DNA of 13,417 bases from Ignavibacteriota bacterium. Lineage in GTDB: Bacteria; Bacteroidota; Ignavibacteria; UBA10030; UBA6906. Positions 1 through 6,685 of this stretch are shown here, piece by piece. The notes under the pieces were generated by a model that saw nothing but the letters and a program-made list of their open reading frames with translations, had not been told where the DNA came from and searched no databases. Made by a program: the position numbers and the translations under genes. Numbering within the stretch: the first letter of the stretch is position 1; the number at the start of each line of letters is the position of its first letter. The stretch is from contig JACQVJ010000017.1 of assembly GCA_016209805.1 (NCBI GenBank), positions 1-13,417 on the forward strand, written 5' to 3'.

Positions 1-781
1 ACGTAGGCGACACGGTCTTTCCGGTCTGGCCGACCTGCTCATCGTGCGAGCGCCATCCGGCATCCACAACAGCGCGGGAAGCTCCAACACCCGCGCCGAG
101 CACATCAGCGAGGCTTTCAATAAGATGAAAGTTCTCCGGCCCCTTCAAGCCGCGTCCTCCCGAAACAATAATGTCGGCTTCCGTCACATCCGGGCGGCCT
201 GTCGCCACCTTTACTTCCTTTACTACAGTTCCGAAGTCCTCTGAACCTAAGGCGACGGTCGCTTTCTCAACTGCAGCCGTCCCATCTGCGGCAACTGCGG
301 TAAAAACGTTCGGGCGCAATGTGAATACTTTCGTCGAGGTTGTCACCTTAACATCAACCAGCGCCTTCCCCGCATAGACCGGCCGCGTCGCAATCACCTC
401 ACCCGCGTCAACCTTCATTGCAACACAATCGGAGGCGAGACCGGCATCAAGTTTCGCAGCAACACGGGGAGCAATGTCTTTCCCCATTTGGCTTGCTGGA
501 AGGAAAACATGCGTCGCTCCTTCCTTCTTCGCAACCTCCGCAACGACCTTTGAAAAAGCTGTATTGGAGTGATTTGCCAGCGACGGCTCATCGACAACAA
601 TCACTCTTCCCGCACCATAGCTCCCAAGCTCACCGGCGATGCGATCAACACCATTCCCAACCACAAGCGCCGCGAATTCCGCACCCAACTTGTCAGCAAT
701 ACCTCGAGCCGCTTTGACCGTCTCAAACGATGATTTCTTTAGTTTGTTCTCTCTTTGTTCTGCAAATGCCAGGACCTTCAT
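1..781 (-). CDS. etfA: Electron transfer flavoprotein alpha subunit, C-terminus cut by window edge
   Basis: EtfA carries the redox-active FAD of the EtfAB heterodimer, which passes electrons between flavoprotein dehydrogenases and the respiratory chain or ferredoxin in the cytoplasm. I translated 260 residues by hand from the ATG at 781; the frame is open to the left edge, so about 60 residues of a usual ~320 are missing. Residues 1-185 form the N-terminal ETF domain. The FAD-binding domain follows, with SGGRG at 207-211, GASRAVVDAGW at 233-243 and QVGQTGKTVSP at 249-259, the classic FAD-contacting segments of the family. The gene lies 21 bases after etfB on the same strand, with only a weak Shine-Dalgarno (TTGGAAA) before the start, so it is probably cotranscribed with etfB. 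No partner dehydrogenase is visible, so its electron donor and acceptor cannot be named. Confidence 0.95.
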   Translation of the reverse strand, partial: MKVLAFAEQRENKLKKSSFETVKAARGIADKLGAEFAALVVGNGVDRIAGELGSYGAGRVIVVDEPSLANHSNTAFSKVVAEVAKKEGATHVFLPASQMGKDIAPRVAAKLDAGLASDCVAMKVDAGEVIATRPVYAGKALVDVKVTTSTKVFTLRPNVFTAVAADGTAAVEKATVALGSEDFGTVVKEVKVATGRPDVTEADIIVSGGRGLKGPENFHLIESLADVLGAGVGASRAVVDAGWRSHDEQVGQTGKTVSPT

Positions 782-802
782 GGTTTTTTCCAAGTGTTCG
801 AA

Positions 803-1552
803 CTATATGACTTTTGCTTCTTCGTGGAGGAGTCTAACCAGCTCTGGTACAGCACTCTTATCCGTCCCCACGATTTTCCCTGCGGCTTTCGCCGATGGTC
901 TCCTCATTTCCAAAGTTTCCACACGTATTTGTGCTGACGCAGCCGGTTTCTCCTGGATCGGTTTCGTTTTCGCCGCCATGATTCCCTTCAACGAGGGATA
1001 TCGCGGCTCGTTAAGCCCCTTTTGTGCAAGGAATACCGCCGGTAATCTCGTCTCCACAATCTCATGACCTCCTTCGATTTCGCGTTCGCAAACAACTTTC
1101 CCTCCATCCTGGATCTCCAACTTCACCACAACAGCCACAGATGGAAGGCCAAGCATTTCGGCGACGAGAGTGCCGACCTGCGCGTTGTCGTAGTCAATGG
1201 ACTGTTTGCCGAATAAGGTCACATCCGGCGATATTTCCTTCAACTCTGTTGCAATTGCTTGTGCCACTCCGTACGAGTCACGAACGCTGTCGTCCCTGAG
1301 CAGAATCGCTCTCTCGACACCCATTGCGAGTGCTTTCCTCAGGGTTTCCTTATGGGCATCACCGCCAAGGCTCATAACGATGACTTCTCCTTTGAACTTC
1401 TCTTTGATCTTCAGAGCCTCTTCAACGGCGAACTCATCATATGGACTGAGCATATAGTTCACACCGGCCCTGTCGATGCTCTTTGTGTCAGGACCGATCT
1501 TGATTTTTGTTTCAGTATCAGGGACGTGATTGACGCAGACAACTATCTTCAT
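803..1552 (-). CDS. etfB: Electron transfer flavoprotein beta subunit
   Basis: EtfB is the smaller ETF subunit; it holds AMP or, in bifurcating types, a second FAD, and contains the loop that docks partner dehydrogenases. The 249 residues match the usual family length. Visible family segments are the N-terminal strand MKIVVCVNHVPD, the YMLSPYDEFAVEEAL segment (33-47), the ETF-beta signature REIEGGHEIVETRLPAV (157-173) and the recognition loop KGLNEPRYPSLKGIMAAK (178-195), which closely resembles the docking loop of mitochondrial ETF-beta. The ATG start has a strong AGGAGG about 5 bases upstream. It is the first gene of the etfB-etfA unit, with a promoter visible at 1634-1662. Whether this ETF is of the bifurcating kind cannot be decided from the sequence alone. 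Confidence 0.96.
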   Translation of the reverse strand: MKIVVCVNHVPDTETKIKIGPDTKSIDRAGVNYMLSPYDEFAVEEALKIKEKFKGEVIVMSLGGDAHKETLRKALAMGVERAILLRDDSVRDSYGVAQAIATELKEISPDVTLFGKQSIDYDNAQVGTLVAEMLGLPSVAVVVKLEIQDGGKVVCEREIEGGHEIVETRLPAVFLAQKGLNEPRYPSLKGIMAAKTKPIQEKPAASAQIRVETLEMRRPSAKAAGKIVGTDKSAVPELVRLLHEEAKVI

Positions 1553-1633
1553 CCATCCTCCTCGATTGCATTTGTGATTTGTGGAACTGTGGGGTCAACA
1601 TTGTTGCGGGGAGAACCTCAACAAACACAACTC

Positions 1634-1662
1634 AATATAGCATCCCACCCTCTGAAAGGCAA
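1634..1662 (-). promoter_or_regulatory. Predicted promoter of etfB-etfA
   Basis: Read on the minus strand, TTGCCT (1662-1657) is followed after 17 bases by TATATT (1639-1634), a good housekeeping-type -35/-10 pair. It can also be read as ATTG-N20-TATATTGA, close to the Bacteroidota -33/-7 form. It lies about 80 bases upstream of the etfB start. Its upstream element overlaps that of the divergent rpsT promoter at CAATTG (1660-1665). This is prediction only; no start site is known. Confidence 0.55.
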
Positions 1663-1691
1663 TTGACTTTCACACCTTTTTTTGATACGTT
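1662..1691 (+). promoter_or_regulatory. Predicted promoter of rpsT
   Basis: TTGACT (1663-1668) is separated by 17 bases from TACGTT (1686-1691). In Bacteroidota terms this reads ATTG-N20-TACGTTAC, an imperfect match to TTTG-N19-21-TAnnTTTG. The expected transcript start is near 1698, giving a leader of about 40 bases before the rpsT ATG. The -35 is strong and the -10 is weaker. The element is back to back with the etfB promoter. Confidence 0.45.
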
Positions 1692-1736
1692 ACGTGCGTA
1701 CAAAAACCGGAATCGATTGCATTACAAGGAACGTGA

Positions 1737-1991
1737 ATGGCACAACACAAGTCAGCTGAGAAGAGAGCTCGATCGGCAAGAAGAAGACGGGCACGCAACG
1801 CACAGGCAAAGTCACGGATGCGGACGGCAATCAAGCGCGTTAGAGCATACAAAGACAAAGACCAGGCCGCGGCCGAGTTGAAGAAGACTGTGAAGCTGCT
1901 CGACCAGCTTGCAGCAAAGGGCGTTATTCACAAGAACAATGCATCGAATAGTAAGTCGCGTCTCACAAAATTCGTGAACAGTCTCAAGTAG
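1737..1991 (+). CDS. rpsT: 30S ribosomal protein S20
   Basis: S20 is a primary 16S rRNA-binding protein of the small ribosomal subunit, placed at the base of the body. The 84-residue product has the expected length and extreme basicity: an Arg/Lys-rich N-terminus (AEKRARSARRRRARN), the RMRTAIKRVR helix around 27-36, and the conserved C-terminal HKNNASNSKSRLTKFVNSL segment (65-83). The ATG is preceded by AAGGA at 1726-1730 with 6 bases spacing. The gene is monocistronic: its own predicted promoter lies upstream and a strong hairpin terminator starts 23 bases after the stop. It sits between two operons on the other strand, divergent from etfB and convergent with the TPR gene. Confidence 0.97.
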   Translation: MAQHKSAEKRARSARRRRARNAQAKSRMRTAIKRVRAYKDKDQAAAELKKTVKLLDQLAAKGVIHKNNASNSKSRLTKFVNSLK

Positions 1992-2014
1992 GAGACTCAC
2001 AGTTTTCTACAGTG

Positions 2015-2041
2015 AAAAGCCTCTTCATCAAGAGGCTTTTT
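2015..2041. terminator. Bidirectional intrinsic terminator between rpsT and the miaB operon
   Basis: AAAAGCCTCTT (2015-2025) pairs perfectly over 11 bases with AAGAGGCTTTT (2030-2040), enclosing a 4-base loop CATC. On the plus strand the stem is followed by a fifth T and T-rich sequence, ending rpsT. On the minus strand the stem ends in four T, a weaker tract, ending the six-gene operon. The TGA stop of the opposing TPR gene (2030-2028) lies at the loop, so its last codons form one arm of the stem. Confidence 0.85.
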
Positions 2042-2762
2042 CATTTTCACCGCCAGATTGTTCTGAAATCTTCTTCCTTAGAAGTTCCTCCAGCACTTCA
2101 ATCCTCTCGTGGTACCTCTCTGACTCATGCGGTTGCTGATCCATCAGTTTCCTGTATGCTTCGATTGCCTCAGAGAATCTGGACTGCCTGGCATAGATCT
2201 CAGCAAGTGTCACCGTTACGATATTCGGCGAGCCGTCCGTGCCTTTCTCTTCTTCAACCATTATTGGTTTCACATTCTGTGGGGGCGGAGTGATCTTCTT
2301 GACATTCTTAAGTCGTTGCAGAAGGAACTCGATGGTCGTTTCACTTTCGGCAGGATGCTGGGCGAGGTACTGGTCGAGCGTGAGCCTGTCCTTTTGTTCT
2401 TTCAGTTTGCTGGATCGTTCTTCTACAAAGGCCTTAAAGGCTTCTTCCTCGATCTGCTCGGTTTTCTTAAGCAACGCCTGCACGGTTGGATTGTCGGGCA
2501 CTACCCGCAACGCTCGTCTGTACTCGAGCATTGCCTCGACGTTCCTCCCCATGGATTCAAAGCATTTCCCCAGAACCAACCGGCCAGTGGCATATCGTGG
2601 ATGCCCGCTTACTCCCTCCACACACAACTGGTACGCCTGCTCAACCTTTCCGTCCTCCAAATAGTACCACGCGAGACGAGCAAACGAAGGCGACTTTGGA
2701 TTCGCTGCAAGTCTCGCCTCCAGCTCGGCTATCTGGGTTGCATGACTCGTGTTCTCGGACAT
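2028..2762 (-). CDS. Cytosolic TPR-repeat protein of unknown function
   Basis: The 244-residue product has no signal peptide or membrane segment. TPR-like helix pairs are visible at about 25-92 (SFARLAWYYLEDGKVEQAYQ, then ATGRLVLGKCFESMGRNVEA), with the characteristic small and aromatic spacing and a proline at the end of the second repeat. A charged, probably coiled or flexible stretch covers 100-180 (Glu/Lys-rich, with a PPPQ linker), and one more TPR unit lies at 184-213 (TLAEIYARQSRFSEAIEAYRKL). TPR proteins scaffold complexes; the partner is unknown. It is the last gene of the operon, 12 bases after the glycosyltransferase stop, so a role with that enzyme or in envelope assembly is possible but inferred. 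The ATG has no clear Shine-Dalgarno and probably depends on coupling. The stop lies inside the terminator hairpin. Confidence 0.8.
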   Translation of the reverse strand: MSENTSHATQIAELEARLAANPKSPSFARLAWYYLEDGKVEQAYQLCVEGVSGHPRYATGRLVLGKCFESMGRNVEAMLEYRRALRVVPDNPTVQALLKKTEQIEEEAFKAFVEERSSKLKEQKDRLTLDQYLAQHPAESETTIEFLLQRLKNVKKITPPPQNVKPIMVEEEKGTDGSPNIVTVTLAEIYARQSRFSEAIEAYRKLMDQQPHESERYHERIEVLEELLRKKISEQSGGENEKAS

Positions 2763-2774
2763 CTATGCGGATCT

Positions 2775-4247
2775 TTACTTTCCCACCTGCATGTGCCGGC
2801 CAAGCATCGCGTGCTTCACCGACAGGATCGAGACAAAACTGAATCCCAGGAAAAACAAAAGTTGAAACGGGACCGCCGCAATCTCCAAAAAATAGATTGA
2901 AGATGCAACCCCGAACAAACAGTAGACGGCGAGCACGATCTCCGCCACAACGGTGGAGCTGATCTTTACCGGAACATACTGCTTGTTCGTCCACGAATCC
3001 TTTTTGTCGCGGATGTTATACTTGGGTGTCCGAACGAATTCGCTCTTCTTTTTGAACAGGCCCTCGATCACTGCGCGACTATTGTTCACCGCAAGCCCCA
3101 TGCTGCCGGCCATGAACAAGGGAAAAAGAAAAATCCGCCGCTGCCAGTCCTTGTACACATCTTTTTGCGAAAAGAGGTAGAAGAGGAATGAGCCGATGAA
3201 TGCAAAGACGAAAACGGACATGAACTCAAAATAGTGATTGTGCAAGCCCGCGTGCTTTATGAAGACAAGCGGGACGTTCAGAATTCCCGCCAGGATGATG
3301 AACGGGAACACGAGGTTGTTGGACAGATGGAATGTTGCATGCATCTTGATCTTGAGCGGCAACTTCGACTTCCATACCTCGGGAAGGATTTTGCGGGCTG
3401 TCTCAATGGCACCCTTTGTCCAACGAAACTGCTGCGACTTAAGGGCGTTGATCTCCGACGGAAGCTCTGCTGGAGAAGTTACCTCGTTGAGGTACTTGAA
3501 TTTCCATCCCCGCAACTGGGCACGGTAACTCAGGTCGAGGTCTTCCGTAAGCGTGTCGGCTTGCCAATCGCCGGCATCCGCAATGCATGACTTCCTCCAC
3601 ACACCTGCGGTGCCGTTGAAGTTGATAAAAAAGCCGACTTTGTTTCTTACAGCTTGTTCAATCACGAAATGACCATCGAGGGCCATTGCCTGTGTGCGGG
3701 TGAGCAGCGAGTAATCTGAGTTAATGTGTTCCCACCGCGTCTGCACCATGCCGATCTTCGGGTCACTGCTGAAGTGTGGAATGGTTTTCAGAAGGAAATC
3801 CGCCCGGGGTACGAAATCGGCATCAAAGATCGCGACGAACTCGCCCCGCGCAGTCTTGAGTCCTTCCTTCAGCGCGCCGGCCTTGTATCCCGTCCGCTCT
3901 CTTCGGTAAACATGTTTGATGTCAAACCCGAGCTTCTTATACCCCTCCACACAGTCATGAACCACCTCAACAGTGTTGTCGGTTGAGTCATCCAGCACCT
4001 GAATTTCCAACTTCTCCTTCGGGTAAATGAACCTGCACGCTGCGTCGATCAGGCGACCGATGACGTACATTTCGTTGTAGACCGGCAATTGAACGGTTAC
4101 AACGGGGTATTCGGACAGCGTTTCCGTCCTCGAGTGCTGCTTTGATCTGAATCTCAAGTAATAGTAAATCATGATGAAGCCGTGCGATCCAAATACAAAG
4201 AGGACCGAGAGCGAGAAAATGTATGCAAACAGTATTATTTCTTCCAT
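2775..4247 (-). CDS. Membrane-bound family 2 glycosyltransferase (cellulose/mannan synthase-like)
   Basis: This 490-residue inner-membrane enzyme is of the GT2 processive beta-glycan synthase type. Residues 3-30 form an N-terminal membrane helix. The cytosolic catalytic domain contains DDS (86-88), DAD (142-144, nucleotide-sugar and metal binding), TED (234-236, catalytic base) and QQFRW (272-276, the QxxRW motif of processive synthases). At least four hydrophobic segments follow (about 308-330, 342-360, 371-390, 430-475). The layout resembles plant CslA mannan synthases and bacterial homologues. The product (mannan, glucan, or a single transferred sugar) cannot be told. The frame stays open 43 codons further upstream, but that part overlaps lptE and has no family resemblance; the ATG at 4247 opens directly into the membrane helix and leaves a 40-base gap after lptE. 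No strong ribosome site is seen. Confidence 0.88.
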   Translation of the reverse strand: MEEIILFAYIFSLSVLFVFGSHGFIMIYYYLRFRSKQHSRTETLSEYPVVTVQLPVYNEMYVIGRLIDAACRFIYPKEKLEIQVLDDSTDNTVEVVHDCVEGYKKLGFDIKHVYRRERTGYKAGALKEGLKTARGEFVAIFDADFVPRADFLLKTIPHFSSDPKIGMVQTRWEHINSDYSLLTRTQAMALDGHFVIEQAVRNKVGFFINFNGTAGVWRKSCIADAGDWQADTLTEDLDLSYRAQLRGWKFKYLNEVTSPAELPSEINALKSQQFRWTKGAIETARKILPEVWKSKLPLKIKMHATFHLSNNLVFPFIILAGILNVPLVFIKHAGLHNHYFEFMSVFVFAFIGSFLFYLFSQKDVYKDWQRRIFLFPLFMAGSMGLAVNNSRAVIEGLFKKKSEFVRTPKYNIRDKKDSWTNKQYVPVKISSTVVAEIVLAVYCLFGVASSIYFLEIAAVPFQLLFFLGFSFVSILSVKHAMLGRHMQVGK

Positions 4248-4287
4248 GATGGTTTGTAGGGTACCTCGAATTGTGGATGATAATTGG

Positions 4288-4803
4288 CTACCAGCCAGAA
4301 ACTGTTTCCAGCAGGATATCCTCAGTAATCTTTCTGATTGCCTCCTGCACGCCTGCATCACGCTGGGACAGCCCACCCCCTGATTCGTACTGACCCCAGT
4401 GGGAGAATGTCTTCTCCCAAACTTTTTTGCGAACCTTCATATCTTGAAACGTGTATCTTACCGCAACGGTGATCTGGCGCTTTGTCACGGTCTCCCCCTG
4501 TCCTACAACGGCAGGCGCATCCGACACGCCGGTGATCACCCCTTCAAGAATCGAATCGGCCGTCCCGCGATCGGCAACCTCAAGACTGTTGTCGTTGATA
4601 AAGAGATTCGTGAGTTCCGTCGTAAACCGCTCCCGGAGGCCGGCTTCTCCAAAACCCGACTGATCGTCCACCAGTGGAATCGCAATTGACCTGAGGTGGC
4701 TGGGCACCGATGCACCTGTGAACGAATATGCACAGCCTAGGAGACTTACCACACTGGCAAGCGCGACAAGCCAACTGAGATTGTATGGAGACCTGCACTT
4801 CAT
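4288..4803 (-). CDS. lptE: LptE-family LPS-assembly lipoprotein
   Basis: LptE is the outer-membrane lipoprotein that plugs the LptD barrel and helps deliver lipopolysaccharide to the cell surface. The 171-residue product has a positively charged N-terminus, a hydrophobic core (about 9-20) and a lipobox LLGC with Cys24 as lipidation site. The mature part begins CAYSFTGASVPSHLRSIAIPLV, the YSF-start and IAIP strand typical of the LptE family in this bacterial group, and continues with LRERFTTEL and a long C-terminal helix (QEAIRKITEDIL). The ATG abuts the TAA stop of the upstream regulator gene with no gap, so translation is probably coupled. The assignment rests on family resemblance and lipobox; LptE sequences diverge strongly, so a related assembly lipoprotein cannot be excluded. 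Confidence 0.8.
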   Translation of the reverse strand: MKCRSPYNLSWLVALASVVSLLGCAYSFTGASVPSHLRSIAIPLVDDQSGFGEAGLRERFTTELTNLFINDNSLEVADRGTADSILEGVITGVSDAPAVVGQGETVTKRQITVAVRYTFQDMKVRKKVWEKTFSHWGQYESGGGLSQRDAGVQEAIRKITEDILLETVSGW

Positions 4804-5931
4804 TTACTCAAGACCATATTCTTTGATCTTTCTGTACAGCGTCCGCTCGCTGATGTTGAGCGCCCGTGCAGCGACCCGTCGATTGCCATTAAACCGCTGC
4901 AGAGCCTCCGCGATCATTCTGTGCTCCATCTCCTGAAGAGAGAGGTTCGGCGTCTTGCGCGAATCGACGAGTACGGCATCGGATCGTTCCTTTTGTTCGG
5001 CATTCAACTCCGCCTGCTTGATAATAAGATTCCTCAGATCAAGCAGGTTACCCTTGATGTCCAGTAAAGCACGGAGGATGAGCTCTCGCTCAGCTTGCTC
5101 GACACTTCGCCCAACATGAACGGGGAGATGGCGATCTTCTGGCGCGGGCTTATACTCCTTGAGATATTTCCGCACATCGGCAGCGTCGAGATACCTGCCC
5201 TTCTCGAGAATCAGCATGCTCTCAACGACGTTTCGCAGCTCGCGCACATTGCCGGGCCAGTGGTACGATCTCAAAAGTTCCATCGCTTCATCGGAGATAC
5301 CTGCAAAAGGCACGTTGTTCTTTTCCGAAAACTCCTCAACAAACCTTTGAAAGAATATCGGAATATCCTCTGGTCTCTTCCGGAGGGGCGGTATAGTAAT
5401 GTTGACAGACCGGAGACGGAAAAACAAGTCGGCGCGAAACCGGTTGTGGCGGACCTCCGATTCCAAATCCTTGTTAGTTGCGGCTATCACTCGCACGTTC
5501 ACCTTCCGGGAAACCGATGAGCCGACACGAAGGAATTCGCCATTCTCCAGAATACGAAGGAACTTTACCTGTGCCGATAAGGGCATCTCGCCAATCTCAT
5601 CCAAAAAAATTGTCCCCCCGTCTGCAAGCTCGAAATATCCCTTTCGCTGTTCCGATGCTCCGGTAAACGAGCCCCGTTCATGACCGAACAATTCGCTCTC
5701 GATGATTCCCTCCGGGATCGCACCGCTGTTTACGGTGACGAGAGGTTTCTTGGAGCGATTGCTTGCACCATGAATCGCTTTGGCAATAACCTCTTTACCC
5801 GCGCCACTTTCCCCCGTGATGAGGACGGTGATATCCGTGGGTGCGACCTGCTCCACTACTTCGACAATTTTCTTAATCTCGACGGACTCGCCAATGATTC
5901 CGTATTCGTCCTGAAAACTCCGAGGGCTCAT
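4804..5931 (-). CDS. Sigma-54-dependent activator without N-terminal sensory domain
   Basis: This is a bacterial enhancer-binding protein that uses ATP to open sigma-54 RNA polymerase promoters. From the ATG at 5931 it has 375 residues. The AAA+ domain starts almost at once: Walker A GESGAGKE (40-47), the sigma-54 contact loop written GSFTGA (87-92) instead of the usual GAFTGA, Walker B FLDE (109-112), arginine fingers in RADLFFRL (166-173) and the WPGNVREL segment (225-232). A linker follows, then a C-terminal Fis-type helix-turn-helix (about 349-370, RVAARALNISERTLYRKIKE). There is no receiver, GAF or PAS domain. The frame also allows a GTG start at 5952, one base from the upstream stop, adding seven residues; I prefer the ATG because GGAAA precedes it. 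It lies between the SPOR gene and lptE, so it may control envelope genes (inference). Confidence 0.93.
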   Translation of the reverse strand: MSPRSFQDEYGIIGESVEIKKIVEVVEQVAPTDITVLITGESGAGKEVIAKAIHGASNRSKKPLVTVNSGAIPEGIIESELFGHERGSFTGASEQRKGYFELADGGTIFLDEIGEMPLSAQVKFLRILENGEFLRVGSSVSRKVNVRVIAATNKDLESEVRHNRFRADLFFRLRSVNITIPPLRKRPEDIPIFFQRFVEEFSEKNNVPFAGISDEAMELLRSYHWPGNVRELRNVVESMLILEKGRYLDAADVRKYLKEYKPAPEDRHLPVHVGRSVEQAERELILRALLDIKGNLLDLRNLIIKQAELNAEQKERSDAVLVDSRKTPNLSLQEMEHRMIAEALQRFNGNRRVAARALNISERTLYRKIKEYGLE

Positions 5932-5953
5932 GTTTTCCAATGCGGTCTGCACG

Positions 5954-6685
5954 TTATCGGGTCACCACAATTGAGTCGATGTTGTATGCTTTCTTGAGTT
6001 CCGCGCTTTGTGCCTTTGCCTCTTCATAGGTTTTGTACGTGCCCACCATGACGAGATAGAGCGACCGAGCATCTCTCACCCGGTTAATCACCTCGACGGG
6101 GAACTTCAAGTCTTCAAAAAAGAATTTTTGCTTCTCGGCATTCTCGTTCGAGGTGTACGCGCCCACCTGCAAGGCGAACGTTGCCGCGGGTTCCGCAGCC
6201 GGCGATTCGGCCGATGTTTTCGTTTCGGGTTCTATTGATCGCGTTTCTTGAGGCGGCGGCTCTTTCTCTTCAGCAAGATCTACCGTCTCCATCCCCGGCT
6301 CGCGGAGTATGTGCGGTGTATCAGGATAGTCTTTCTTCAGCTGGCTCAGTTTCATCTCGGCGGTCCGGTACAAGCCAATGGCATAGTAAAACTGATAGAC
6401 TTTGTGGAGTGCATCGTCCGCCCACTCACTCCTGGGGAAATTATCGACGATGCTCTGGTAGATTCGAACCGCCTCCGCCCCATCGGTGGTTACCAACGCC
6501 TGAAGGTACAACACACCAGGATTGTTTGGATGCTCGGAAAGCAATGATGGGAGTTGTGACTTTACTTCGCTGGTCTGACCACTTTCGATCATGGAAATAT
6601 ACCTGGTAATGTCCGGTCCGGATTGGCCTGCAGCATTCACGGTGAAGACAACAACAAGATGTACCAGAACTTGCGTTTTGCTCAT
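5954..6685 (-). CDS. Exported TPR protein with C-terminal SPOR domain
   Basis: The 243-residue product has an N-terminal hydrophobic segment (6-18) followed by NAAGQ, a likely signal peptide cleaved near residue 20, so it should act in the periplasm. Residues 25-125 contain TPR-like helices resembling the YbgF/CpoB style (NNPGVLYLQALVTTDGAEAV, then ADDALHKVYQFYYAIGLYRTAE). A Pro/Glu-rich linker spans about 131-167. The SPOR domain is at 169-243, with FALQVGAYTSNENAEK and YLVMVGTYKTYEEAKA as its two repeated halves. SPOR domains bind denuded septal peptidoglycan, so a role in division or envelope remodelling is likely. Its ATG overlaps the miaB stop by four bases (ATGA), with GAGGA at 6692-6696 just upstream. 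Confidence 0.87.
   Translation of the reverse strand: MSKTQVLVHLVVVFTVNAAGQSGPDITRYISMIESGQTSEVKSQLPSLLSEHPNNPGVLYLQALVTTDGAEAVRIYQSIVDNFPRSEWADDALHKVYQFYYAIGLYRTAEMKLSQLKKDYPDTPHILREPGMETVDLAEEKEPPPQETRSIEPETKTSAESPAAEPAATFALQVGAYTSNENAEKQKFFFEDLKFPVEVINRVRDARSLYLVMVGTYKTYEEAKAQSAELKKAYNIDSIVVTR

Noticed and set aside
2127..2900. Open frame of 257 codons on the plus strand opposite the TPR gene and the glycosyltransferase end
   Set aside because: Antisense shadow with low-complexity, cysteine- and leucine-rich composition. It crosses the junction of two real genes.
4248..4376. 43-codon N-terminal extension of the glycosyltransferase
   Set aside because: It overlaps the end of lptE, lacks family resemblance and precedes the natural membrane-helix start at 4247.
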